Source: Clostridium felsineum DSM 794
Lineage (GTDB): Bacteria; Bacillota; Clostridia; Clostridiales; Clostridiaceae
DNA: 64,000 nucleotides
Direction of reading: 5' to 3'
Assembly (NCBI RefSeq): GCF_002006355.2
Contig: NZ_CP096980.1
Coordinates: forward strand, 1,426,001 to 1,490,000
Shown here one piece after another: positions 56,301 through 61,895 of the stretch (position 1 is its first letter; each line of letters starts with the position of its first letter). Under the pieces are notes generated by a model that saw nothing but the letters and a program-made list of their open reading frames with translations, was not told the origin of the DNA and did not search any database. Position numbers and translations under genes: made by a program.

Positions 56301-59180
56301 ATATCGAAAAATGAAGATGTTAAGGTGTCTGACATTGAAGTAATAACAGAGGATGAAAGAGAGCTAATATTAAATACCTTCAATGATACAAAAACAGATT
56401 ATCCTAAGGATAAAACATTAGTAGAGTTATTTGAGGAGCAGGTAAAAAAGACACCAGATAATACAGCAGTGGTGTTTGAAGATAAACAGTTAACATATGC
56501 AGAATTAAATAGAAAAGTAAATCAAGTGGCAAGAAAACTAAGAGAGCTAAATGTAAAGCCAGATGATTTTGTAGCAATAATAGCAGAACGAAGCATAGAG
56601 ATGATAGTTGGAATATACGGAATAATTAAAGCAGGAGGAGCTTATGTACCAATAGATCCTAAGTATCCAGAGGATAGAATAAAGTATATGATTCAAGATT
56701 GCAAGCCAAAGGCAATATTAGTATATAAGGCAGGAGTAAAAACGAAAGTACAAGTAATAAATCTTGAAGAAAAAACAATATGGGAGTGTGAAGGGACAAA
56801 CTTTGAAAAAGTAAATAAGCCAAATGATTTAGCATGTTGTATATATACTTCAGGTACAACAGGGAAACCTAAAGGAACAATGATAGAGCATAAAAGTATA
56901 ATAAGACTGGTAAAAAACTCAAATTATTTCAGGTTTGAAGATGTTAGAATGCTGCAAACTGGATCTATATCTTTTGATGCAGCTACTTTTGAAATATGGG
57001 GAACATTATTGAATGCAGGAAGATTGTATCTTGCAAATAAAAATGAATTCTTAGAAATAAAAAATTTAAAAAGAATAATAGAAGATAATAATATTAATAC
57101 AATGTTTTTAACAACAGCATTATTTAATCAAATAGTAAGTATAGATTGTACAGTTTTTAATGGATTGAAAACTTTAATGTTTGGAGGAGAAAAATCTTCA
57201 GAAATTTATGTAAGAAAGCTGCTGACTAAAAATAAGAAAATTAAACTTGTTAATTTATATGGACCAACAGAAACTACGACACTTGCAACATGGTATCCTA
57301 TTGAGCATAATGATATTATAGAAAAGATACCAATAGGAAAACCTGTTTCAAATACCGAAGTTTATATCCTTAGAGGATTACAACTTTGTGGAATAGGAAT
57401 GCCTGGGGAATTATGTATAGCTGGAGTAGGAGTAGCAAGAGGGTATCTTAATAGACCGGAACTTACAGCAGAAAAGTTTGTGGATAATCCTTATGGAGAA
57501 GGCAAACTGTATAGGACAGGAGATCTTGCAAGGTGGCTTCCGGATGGGAATATAGAATATTTAGGAAGAATAGATGAGCAGGTAAAGATAAGAGGCTTTA
57601 GAATAGAATTAGGAGAGATAGAAAGCGCACTAAGGAAGATAGATAGAGTAAAAGATGCAGTTGTAATAGTAAGAGAAGATGAAAATAAGGAAAAATCAAT
57701 AAATGCATATATAGTATCAGATGAAGAGATAAATGTAAGTGAAATAAGAGAAGAACTTGAGAAAAACCTGCCTGATTACATGATACCAGCATATATGATG
57801 CAGATAGAAAATATACCGGTAACAAGGAATGGTAAGTTAGACAAAAAAGCACTTCCAAAGATAGAAGTAAAGAGCGAAAAAGAATATATAGCACCAAGAA
57901 ATGATATAGAAGCTTTAATATGTACAATATTTTCTAAAGTACTTAATGTAAAAAAGGTAGGAATAAACGATGATTTTTTTGAACTTGGAGGTCATTCATT
58001 ACTTGCAATTAAATTTGAAGTCGAAATGAATAAGTACAATTTTGCTTTTAAAGTCAGAGATATATTTAAGTATAAGACACCTTATCAGATTGAGAATTAT
58101 ATTACAGGAGAAGAAATGGATATAAAAGATTTAGAAGAAGATGTAAATATTCCTGAAAAAGTATCTATAGACTGCAATGACAATTGTATTGATAATATAG
58201 AACCATTTAACGATATATTTTATAAAAACTGCTATTACAATGCGCTTTTCCCAGTGATTAAACATTACAACAAAAATATTTTATTATTTTTAATAAATGA
58301 TGTTTTAGTATATGATTATAATGCTGAGAAAGCTTATATAGATATACAATATATAGGATGTAATCCAATAAAAGATATTCTATATGAGGAAGGAATTGAT
58401 ATTTGTGGAAAGGATATTTCTAATGATATCATAGATGATATTATTAAAGCTATAAAAAAAGAAAGTCCTGTTATAATAACAATAGACTGTTATTATAGTT
58501 CTATAAGGCAAGACACATACAAAAAAATTCATTGGTCACATGCATTATTAGTATACGGATTTAATTTAAATACAAAAAAATTTAATGTAATTGAGCATAG
58601 TCATAAAGATAATCTTACGTATAGCAAAGCAACTATGTCATTTGAAGATTTGAAAAATTCTTATTTGGGATATATTAAAAATTTCAGTAAAAAAGAACCA
58701 ACATATTTTGAAATAGTTAATGTTAAAGAAAATAAATCTAATATGATAGCAAAAGATGAATTAGATAAATTGCAAAAGAAAACTTTGATTAAAAATATTT
58801 TGTTGAAGAAGGAAGAGTTATATAAAGGTTTGAATGAATTACAGAAATTTGTTCAAATGTATTCAGATGTAATAATAAATGAAAAAACTATAAAAGAAAA
58901 GGTTGAAAGCTATGTTGAAGGAATAAATCATATTATTAATGCTAAATATGTTGAAAAGTATAGGATAGAACATGTATTGGGAAAGAATACAACTTACTAC
59001 AAAAAAATTATTGAAATAATAGAATTATGGGAGAATGTTAGAATTTATCTTGGGAGATATATGTATTCAGGAAAATTTATTGCTGAAAATTTTAAATTGA
59101 GTGTTGAAAAAATGTATAAAATAATTGAAAAAGAAAAGGAATTCATTGAAATGTTTGTTGATTCAATAATTTCGATATAA
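44355..59180 (+). CDS. Nonribosomal peptide synthetase 3: C-A-PCP-C-A-PCP-C-A-PCP-E-C-A-PCP-BtrH-like
   Basis: 4941 residues, four modules and an unusual end. C1 has HHIIVDGW (His140/141), D-to-L type. A1 (470-950, Asp659) code DAFFMGLTLK, Val/Ile-like; PCP Ser999. C2 NHIISDG (His1179). A2 (1496-1985, Asp1689) code DVCYLGGICK, no match I know; PCP Ser2031. C3 NHIISDG (His2211). A3 (2528-3010, Asp2718) code DLPKIGEVGK, close to Asn (DLTKLGEVGK); PCP Ser3056 (GGDSI). E domain His3232/3233 (HHLAVDG). C4 starts near 3551 with DIYSLTPLQEG, His3691 (D-to-L type). A4 (4021-4520, Asp4208) has the same code as A1; PCP Ser4548. There is no thioesterase or GxSxG; from about 4590 the protein is a Cys/His papain-like domain (see 58150-59177). 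It completes and should release the peptide. Confidence 0.93.
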   Translation: MDKNIKSIYSLTPMQEGMLFNKIRNDKDNSYHIQNLFLVQGKINLKFIKKALDLIARKHDSLKTSVVIPKSTGRPWQVVLEDRKLEIKFIEVNKAVNESIVEEIKSSDLNRGFDLQNDSLLRLTIASFIEEKYVFLVSMHHIIVDGWCLPIIFGDFMRYYKGLKAGKSISEMEKIVDDEKKETAEYGEYIRWVEKQDKEEGIEYWKELLSDYDGVAEIKPIEKPHPTDEQVKEVGINVHKEVSEKLFQVSRLNNVTINNIVEAAWGIVLQSYNGTNDVVFGKVVSGRNSDIKGIEKTVGLFINTIPFRVKCDKNMTICNLLKELKQQGIDGDSYDYCSLAEIQNQTRQKSDLIKTLFAFENYYVDESNLSSGEEGFQVEYEAAREQTNYAISLKAYVNDDQLTCSIMYNPNEYGKGEIEIVLNRLEKVLVKISKNEDVKVSDIEVITEDERETILNTFNDTKTDYPKDKTLVELFEEQVKKTPDNTAVVFENKQLTYAELNRKVNQVTRKLRELNVKSNDFVAIIAERSIEMIVGIYGIIKAGGAYVPIDPNYPEDRIKYMLEDCKPKALVIYRVETEAEMKMPVINLEEKTVWEGETVNLEKVNKPNDLACCIYTSGTTGKPKGTMIEHKSIIRLVKNSNYFRFEDVRMLQTGSISFDAATFEIWGTLLNAGRLYLANKNEFLEMKNLKRIIEDNNINTMFLTTALFNQIVSIDCTVFNGLKTLMFGGEKASEIYVRKLLTKNKKIKLVNLYGPTETTTLATWYPIDRNDIKENIPIGKPVSNTEVYILRGLQLCGIGMPGELCIAGAGVARGYLNRPELTAEKFVDNPYGEGKMYRTGDLARWLPDGNIEYLGRIDDQVKIRGFRIELGEIESALRKTAKVKDAVVIVKEDENKEKSINAYIVSDEKITVSEIREKLEKTLPDYMIPAYIMQIENIPVTPNGKLDKKALPKIEAKSEKEYIAPRNDIEKEIVEVFEEILGIEKVGIKDDFFELGGHSLRATRVINRIEAVTGVRLPLKSIFENPTVEGLSRLVNLEKGEAYEPIPKAEKKDYYTMSSTQKRTYLIQQMGDQGTVYNMPQSLRLRGKVNLDAIKNAMQELINRHEILRTEFLMINGEPVQRIQEYVKADFEFIEDKKTQEADIIDAFIRPFDLEKAPLFRIKLVKREECYLFLIDMNHIISDGMSMGTFMKEFSLLYNGNMLEPLTHQYKDYSEWMKKRDLAKQKEYWMNEFKEEIPVLDMPLDYTRPKEQSFKGTMIFIKTKKELGEKIKITAGKTGTTEYMIFLSAVMITLSKYSRQEDIVIGSPISGRTHKDTEGMLGMFVNTLAMRGYPEGNKKYIEFLSEIKESCIKAYENQEYPFEELIEELDIRRDMSRNPLFDVMLVLQNNEKIECSLNGIQLEYAHQKSKIAKFDLTFNIYETDNEVSIGLEYCSDLFKEESVERILTHYERILEQITENVERKISEIEIVTSEERNLILKTFNDTKAEYPKNKTVVDLFEEQVEKTPNNIAVVFENKKLTYRELNEKSNSLARALREKGVKEDSIVGLLVERSLDMMVGIIGILKAGGTYMPISSNYPEDRIKYILEDSKCKLLLTQWNLKNKVSYNGKIMALEDEKIYMMPNANIDSINNIENSAYVIYTSGSTGRPKGVMVTHKALSNFIFNIYDSFDKNMGTSDKCLSLTNISFDVSICEIFTPIVFGSTLVIFENEIVPDIEKLARTIICEDITFAYIPPTILREVYDILKLEKVKLNKMLVGVEPIQDYILEEYMTLNENMQIINGYGPTEATICTTFYKYIKGKAYGKIVPIGRPLNNTQIYILDKNNKLMPPGTVGELCIAGAGIARGYLNRPELTSEKFVDNPYEEGKLYRSGDLARWLPDGNIEYLGRMDEQVKIRGFRIELGEIESSLRKIDKVTDAVVIVREDENKEKSINAYIVSDEKITVSEIREELEKTLPDYMIPAYMMQIENIPVTANGKLDKKALPKIEAKSEKEYIAPRNDIEKEIVEVFEDILGIEKVGIKDNFFELGGHSLRATRAINRIEAVTGVRLPIKNIFENPTVEGLSRLVNIEKGKEYEPIPKAEKKYYYNMSSVQKRTYLIQQIGDQGIVYNMPQSLKLRGKVNLDAIKNAMQELINRHEILRTEFLMINGETVQRIQEYVKADFEFIEDKKTDEADIIDAFIRPFDLEKAPLFRVKLVKREECYLFLIDMNHIISDGMSMGTFMKEFSLLYNGNKLEPLIHQYKDYSEWMKTRDLAKQKEYWVNEFKEEIPVLDMPLDYARQKEQSFKGAMIFRKTKKELGEKINSTAGKTGTTEYMIFLSAAMITLSKYSRQEDIVIGSPISGRTHKDTEGMLGMFVNTLAMRGYPERNKEYIEFLQEIKESCIRAYENQEYPFEELVEELDIRRDMSRNPLFDVMLVLQNNEEINYSLNDIRIEYANQKSKIAKFDLTFNIYETDNEVVIGLEYCSDLFKEESAERILEHYVRILDQITENVEIKISEIEAVTAEERNLILNTFNDTKVEYPKDKTVVDLFEEQVEKTPDNTALVFEDKQLTYTELNRKVNQLARKLRELGVKPDDFVAIMAERSIEMIVGIYGIIKAGGAYVPMDPNYPKDRIKYMLEDCKPKALVVYKVETEAEMKMTVINLEEKAVWQGETANLEKVNKPNDLAYCIYTSGTTGRPKGVMIEHKSLNNHLQHIKNHYLNEKELLMPLFTSVSFDLTVPSIFTPLISGKTVVICNTMDTFKDILFSGENKYIIKLTPSHLRLLKEMKAINKSIKRIIVGGEELTEKLAKSISKLCENEIEIINEYGPTEATVGCTLHRYNYEGNYRNSVLIGKPISNTKIFIVDSNYKLLPIGVPGEIFIGGDGIARGYLNRPELTAEKFVDNPYGEGKLYRTGDLARWLPDGNIEYLGRIDDQVKIRGFRIELREIESTLRKIDKVKDAVVIAREDENKEKSINAYIVSDKEINVSEIREELEKTLPDYMLPAYIMQIENIPVTANGKLDKKALPKIEAKSEKEYIAPRNDIEEKVVSIFEEILGVDRVGIKDSFFEFGGDSIKAIRVVSKMREAGYDVSVKDVMKKYTVEAIADSAVLEVERKYEQGEITGAVITTPIIETFEGWKLKKPHHFNQAMMIKVNTDNEKEISKVLDVLVKHHDVLRSVYRNKKLEILSMIESRKYDLNVYDLRNENNTHYIVEKECGKLQSSISLENGPLMKVGLFKTQSANYMMICIHHLAVDGVSWRILLEDFNTVLTQLKNGEEIVLPRKTASYKDWGEALSEYKSSKILENERGYWSKVVSKIKDGEIKGDSSCIKSGYGNINISFSKSETKDLMYNVGRAFNTEINDLLISAIGISVKKLTGQNKTAVVLEGHGREEIHKKIDIYRTVGWFTIMYPIIVECTEDIQESIVSTKEMLRKVPNHGMGYGLLKSEFEKVRADIYFNYLGEMDAENKNSTDYSSGISTAEENRLPGTININGSVIQSQLSFSITYDKNKYMQDTIEEFAKLYRNSLNEIIMYCVNKEQRIRTMSDYSKEEITTEDFEVLTSYFNYKKAYVMDIYSLTPLQEGILYQRLLDNKSSNYVIQKVFAFSEKIDEEKIQDALKLLGRKHDVLRTVIMYEKISKPRQVVLKNREIEYKKEDLSKLNKAQQNKKVLEIEKLDVKRGFNLQKDKLMRIKYIVLDDESSKLIWTMHHIIVDGWCWSIIFGDFMRYYKGLKAGKSISEMERRVDKEKMETAEYGEYISWVKKQDKEEGIEYWKELLSDYDGVAEIKPIKKTHPTEEQVKEAGINVPKETSEKLFKVARLNNVTINNIVEAAWGIVLQRYNGTNDVVFGKVVSGRNADIKGIEKTVGLFINTIPFRVKCDERTTIRTLLKELKQQGIDGNSYDYCSLAEIQNETQQKSDLIKTIFAFENYYVDESNLSSGEGALQIKYEAAREQTNYAITLGAYANDEQLMCSIMYNPNEYDKGEIEIVLNRLEKVLVKISKNEDVKVSDIEVITEDERELILNTFNDTKTDYPKDKTLVELFEEQVKKTPDNTAVVFEDKQLTYAELNRKVNQVARKLRELNVKPDDFVAIIAERSIEMIVGIYGIIKAGGAYVPIDPKYPEDRIKYMIQDCKPKAILVYKAGVKTKVQVINLEEKTIWECEGTNFEKVNKPNDLACCIYTSGTTGKPKGTMIEHKSIIRLVKNSNYFRFEDVRMLQTGSISFDAATFEIWGTLLNAGRLYLANKNEFLEIKNLKRIIEDNNINTMFLTTALFNQIVSIDCTVFNGLKTLMFGGEKSSEIYVRKLLTKNKKIKLVNLYGPTETTTLATWYPIEHNDIIEKIPIGKPVSNTEVYILRGLQLCGIGMPGELCIAGVGVARGYLNRPELTAEKFVDNPYGEGKLYRTGDLARWLPDGNIEYLGRIDEQVKIRGFRIELGEIESALRKIDRVKDAVVIVREDENKEKSINAYIVSDEEINVSEIREELEKNLPDYMIPAYMMQIENIPVTRNGKLDKKALPKIEVKSEKEYIAPRNDIEALICTIFSKVLNVKKVGINDDFFELGGHSLLAIKFEVEMNKYNFAFKVRDIFKYKTPYQIENYITGEEMDIKDLEEDVNIPEKVSIDCNDNCIDNIEPFNDIFYKNCYYNALFPVIKHYNKNILLFLINDVLVYDYNAEKAYIDIQYIGCNPIKDILYEEGIDICGKDISNDIIDDIIKAIKKESPVIITIDCYYSSIRQDTYKKIHWSHALLVYGFNLNTKKFNVIEHSHKDNLTYSKATMSFEDLKNSYLGYIKNFSKKEPTYFEIVNVKENKSNMIAKDELDKLQKKTLIKNILLKKEELYKGLNELQKFVQMYSDVIINEKTIKEKVESYVEGINHIINAKYVEKYRIEHVLGKNTTYYKKIIEIIELWENVRIYLGRYMYSGKFIAENFKLSVEKMYKIIEKEKEFIEMFVDSIISI
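46167..46774 (+). repeat. A-domain core duplicated at 56814-57421 (copy 1)
   Basis: The substrate-binding half of the module 6 A domain is nearly identical to that of module 9 at a constant offset of 10647, with only scattered changes (for example the stretch around 46650-46675). The flanking A-domain sequence is less alike, so only the specificity core was copied. Both predict the same Val/Ile-type residue. Confidence 0.75.
46884..48169 (+). repeat. About 1.29 kb tract apparently identical to 39261-40546 (copy 2)
   Basis: Second copy, in NRPS3, of the tract described at 39261. It spans A-domain tail, PCP1 and most of C2. Translated residues are the same through the whole block. Confidence 0.8.
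56814..57421 (+). repeat. A-domain core duplicated at 46167-46774 (copy 2)
   Basis: Module 9 copy of the Val/Ile-type specificity core. Immediately after it (57419-57760) the sequence switches to a close match with NRPS1 A3 (34618-34970), so this A domain is a mosaic of two donors. Confidence 0.7.
58150..59177 (+). other. C-terminal BtrH-like Cys/His domain of NRPS3, in place of a thioesterase
   Basis: About residues 4600-4941. Cys4626 lies in FYKNCYYNALFPVIKHY, a helix-capping Cys as in papain-like folds. A strand IITIDCYYSS with the D-x-Y pattern precedes His4726 and His4729 in KIHWSHALLVYGFNLNTKKF, followed by NVIEHS and a TMSFEDLKNSY segment. The stand-alone protein at 24945 shows the same order and spacing (Cys, D-x-Y strand, H-x-x-H-x-x-x-V-Y-G, then a YEDL element). 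The rest is helical, as in the DUF4872-like tail of BtrH. It sits 78 residues after the last carrier Ser, right where a release domain belongs. Expected job: take the peptide onto Cys4626 and pass it to an amine, or to water. The acid residue seen as Asp in the stand-alone protein is Glu here. Confidence 0.65.
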
Positions 59181-59195
59181 TATCTATATATAAGG

Positions 59196-59243
59196 GAGTG
59201 TCGCAAAATGATTAAAATTAATCATGAGCGATGCTCTTTTTTT
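59196..59243 (+). terminator. Terminator right after NRPS3, formed by the IS left end
   Basis: GAGTGTCGC (59196-59204) pairs with GCGATGCTC (59228-59236) with two G-T wobbles, an inner ATGATT/AATCAT stem strengthens it, and T7 follows (59237-59243). It would end the long NRPS transcript. Confidence 0.75.
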
Positions 59244-59347
59244 GTTTAAGCTATAAAATTGCCTAATATTTTAAATACTATATTAATTATTTGAATTTCC
59301 ATGAGATTTTGACGCACTAAAATAAACCTAACTATATTATTCCATAA

Positions 59348-60958
59348 TTAGGAAATAGTTTTTAATTCGTGAAGATACTTTTGAGTTCTTTCATTTTGGA
59401 TTTTTAAATGTAATTTGTTAATGTTATATCCAAAACAAAGCAAAATAAATTCAGTTTTTACACTATTTTTTCCACGTGTTAAAAATCTTTTGAATTCATA
59501 GTCGCTTTTTAAAATTCCAAACGCACCTTCAACTTGAATAGATCTGTTCATTCTCAATTTAGTTCCCAATTCAGTTTTGATATTGTTGTATGAAATTTGA
59601 CGCTTTTTAATAAAAGTCTTTGAAACCTGCATTTTTCGGTTATTCTTTGCTTTTGTGCACTTTGATTTCAAAGTGCAGTTATCGCAATTTTCACATTCAT
59701 AAACAGTAACCTCAGACGTATACCCACTTGCAGATTTTTTATGAATAATATATGATGGGAATAATTTTCTATTATTATGACAAATATATGTATCTGTTTT
59801 AACATCATATTTCATATTTTCACGCTTACTGATGTCGTTTTTAAAACTTCTTTTTTTCCATTTCTCATAAGTTTGAGGTTTTATATATGGTATTTGATTA
59901 TTAGACTCTAAAAACAAATAGTTTTCTTCACTTTCGTAACCAGAATCTGCAATCACATTAGTATATTTATGACCAATTTTTTCTTGCATATTAGTAATCA
60001 TTGGTATTAATGTTGCTATATCATTTCTATCATCAAATACTCCAACACCAGTTACATATTCACTATCAACTGCTATTTGTACATTATAGGCAGGTTTTAA
60101 TTGACCATTTCTCATATGATCATCTTTCATATGCATGAAAGTTGCATCAGTATCAGTTTTAGAATAGCTATTTCTTTTTGAAAATATTTTCTTACTTAAA
60201 TTATATTTTTCTTGTCTTTCTTTATATTGTGATAGTTGTTCTATCCACTTTTGAATTGCAGTTTTTCTTTTACCGATTCCATGAACAAACTCTATATTTC
60301 TTTTTTCTTTTTCAAATAAAAGCCATTGAAGAATTTTGTTTATATCATCAATCAAAGTTTCTCTCTCAATAGTGAATTTCATTAATCTTTCAAGATTAAT
60401 GGTTTTAACAAGAGCAATAATTTTATCAAACATCTTACCTTCATTTTTATAAATAGCTTTCTTCCAAACAAAAGTATATCGGTTGGCATTTGCCTCAATT
60501 TTAGTACCATCGATAAATACATTTTCAAATAATAATTCTTTTTCTTTAGCTAAATAGTTAACTTGTTGATAAAATAAATCTTCAATCACTTCATTTGAAA
60601 GATATTTTTTTCGAAATCTACTTATAGTAGCGTGATCAGGTGCTTTAAAGCCTTGAAGTAGCCATTTGAAATTTATATCTCTTTTGCATGCTTTTTCTAT
60701 CTTTCTACTTGAATAAATATTTTGAGAATAAGCATAAGATATTATTTTGAACATGATTTTGGGTTCAACTGCTGATTTTCTTCCTACGGAAGAATACGCC
60801 TTGTACAATTTTTTATAATTTAATCCCTCCAACAAATAGCTTAGCAAACGAACCGAATCATCTTCTGGTATTAAGTTTTCTAAATTTAATGGTAATATAA
60901 GTTGCAAATTATCATTAAATTGATTATAATTTTTTGTGTATAATTTAGTTACATTCAT
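59348..60958 (-). CDS. IS1182 family transposase
   Basis: 536 residues, full length for the family. The N-terminal helical domain (about 60-125, with GFKAPDHATISRFRKKY) is typical of IS1182 transposases. The catalytic DDE residues are visible: Asp150 in NVFIDGTKIEAN, Asp in NVIADSGYESEENY near residue 340, and Glu in SIQVEGAFGILKSDYEF near 480. A Cys-rich motif (ECENCDNCTLKSKC) near 420 is the usual zinc-binding insert. No frameshift or early stop, so the element may be active. It is transcribed toward the NRPS genes. Confidence 0.93.
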   Translation of the reverse strand: MNVTKLYTKNYNQFNDNLQLILPLNLENLIPEDDSVRLLSYLLEGLNYKKLYKAYSSVGRKSAVEPKIMFKIISYAYSQNIYSSRKIEKACKRDINFKWLLQGFKAPDHATISRFRKKYLSNEVIEDLFYQQVNYLAKEKELLFENVFIDGTKIEANANRYTFVWKKAIYKNEGKMFDKIIALVKTINLERLMKFTIERETLIDDINKILQWLLFEKEKRNIEFVHGIGKRKTAIQKWIEQLSQYKERQEKYNLSKKIFSKRNSYSKTDTDATFMHMKDDHMRNGQLKPAYNVQIAVDSEYVTGVGVFDDRNDIATLIPMITNMQEKIGHKYTNVIADSGYESEENYLFLESNNQIPYIKPQTYEKWKKRSFKNDISKRENMKYDVKTDTYICHNNRKLFPSYIIHKKSASGYTSEVTVYECENCDNCTLKSKCTKAKNNRKMQVSKTFIKKRQISYNNIKTELGTKLRMNRSIQVEGAFGILKSDYEFKRFLTRGKNSVKTEFILLCFGYNINKLHLKIQNERTQKYLHELKTIS

Positions 60959-60976
60959 AATTTAATTATACAATCA

Positions 60977-61005
60977 ATGTGAGTTCTTCGGAACTCACAT
61001 TTTTT
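60977..61005 (+). terminator. Perfect 10-bp hairpin with TTCG loop inside the IS
   Basis: ATGTGAGTTC (60977-60986) and GAACTCACAT (60991-61000) enclose TTCG, with T run following on the plus strand. It lies between the transposase start and the right end and would stop plus-strand transcripts leaving the element. On the minus strand it forms a hairpin in the transposase leader. Confidence 0.75.
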
Positions 61006-61137
61006 ATATACAACAAAGGAGCTATTGCAAAACTATTTTTTAGTTTTGCAACAGCCCCTTAATTTTTTTTGGTATAATTATCATTTTGTGAGAAATAATA
61101 AAATCAATACATATTATTTTATAAAGGTTGTGCTTTT

Positions 61138-61731
61138 ATGAATATTGGTTGGAACGTAGAGACATTTTTTTTGATTACAGGAACAGTACTTTCGACTATT
61201 GGCTCTATATTTATTATGAAAAATAATTGGAAGCAGTATGGAATTCTATATATTTCAAGTGGAGTTGTAGGAGAATTATTATGTTACTTTTTTATTATTA
61301 CAGGACTATATGTATATCCCTATAGAATATTGCCTCAAATATCACAAATGCCATTAACATTAATTATGACTATGTTTCCTTTCTATGTTATGTTTGGTGT
61401 TAGATATAGCCCTGCTAGATGGGCATACAAAATTCCATTCTACTGGGTGCTAGTTCATATTGGAATGTTCGGAGAAGTTATTGCACAAAACTTTACAAGG
61501 GTCATTAAGTATAATAGGTTTTGGGATACATGGGATTCTTATACCTGGTGGTGGCTGTTTTTGTTAATTTTTGAGGTGATTGGTGGTATATTGGTATCTA
61601 AAGAATATAGAAAACCTATTGATGAAGGTGTATTTACATATGGTAAATTAGGATGGTTTATTGTACATTTTATTTTAATTAGTACTGTTTTTCTGGCAGG
61701 ATTTTTTATGGGAATGAAGACTTTAAAATAA
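61138..61731 (+). CDS. CBO0543-like multi-pass membrane protein
   Basis: A 197-residue protein with six or so hydrophobic spans and many Trp and Tyr residues near the membrane faces (WDTWDSYTWWWLFLLIFEVI; WAYKIPFYWVLVHIGMFGEV). It resembles the CBO0543 family of clostridial and bacillar membrane proteins of unknown function, which I recognise by layout and the GVRYSPARWAYK type motif rather than by any catalytic residue. ATAAAGG precedes the ATG. TATAAT at 61073-61078, just outside the IS right end, may be its promoter -10 box. No role in the peptide cluster can be shown. Confidence 0.65.
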   Translation: MNIGWNVETFFLITGTVLSTIGSIFIMKNNWKQYGILYISSGVVGELLCYFFIITGLYVYPYRILPQISQMPLTLIMTMFPFYVMFGVRYSPARWAYKIPFYWVLVHIGMFGEVIAQNFTRVIKYNRFWDTWDSYTWWWLFLLIFEVIGGILVSKEYRKPIDEGVFTYGKLGWFIVHFILISTVFLAGFFMGMKTLK

Positions 61732-61839
61732 GTATAATAATTATTAAAGTCTAACAAATAATATTATTTTTCGCTAGACTTATTTTATTGTCTATGGAAT
61801 TAATATGGAGGAATTATGAATACTTGATTTATACAGCAG

Positions 61840-61878
61840 AAAATTGATGAATTTAAAATTAAAAAATTCATCAATTTT
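61840..61878. terminator. Bidirectional terminator between convergent genes
   Basis: A perfect 15-bp inverted repeat (61840-61854 with 61864-61878) whose arms begin with AAAA and end with TTTT, so either strand gives a stem with flanking T. It lies between the membrane protein gene and the TetR gene, which face each other. Confidence 0.7.
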
Positions 61879-61895
61879 GCGTTAAGTAAAAAGAT

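Larger units (their letters stand above)
59191..61061 (-). mobile_element. IS1182-family insertion sequence, apparently intact
   Basis: One transposase gene between imperfect 18-base terminal inverted repeats: 59191-59208 and the complement of 61044-61061 agree at 15 of 18 bases (core TAAGGG..TGT.GCAAAA). Both ends also carry hairpins on the plus strand (59196-59243, 60977-61005, and 61017-61058 followed by T-rich DNA), which should shield the element from outside transcription. No clear target duplication is seen. It lies 10-13 bases after the NRPS3 stop. Confidence 0.8.

Noticed and set aside
58150..59177. Thioesterase or reductase at the NRPS end
   Set aside because: No GxSxG, no catalytic Ser/Asp/His spacing of an alpha/beta hydrolase and no Rossmann GxxGxxG; the Cys/His pattern fits a papain-like fold better.
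26629..59180. Many repeated minus-strand open frames of 60-150 codons inside the NRPS genes
   Set aside because: They recur at the same place in each module, lack ribosome binding sites, and are shadows of the repeated, AT-rich plus-strand coding sequence.
61138..61731. Membrane protein as exporter or immunity protein of the peptide
   Set aside because: No ABC or MFS motif; resembles a conserved family of unknown function and lies beyond the IS.
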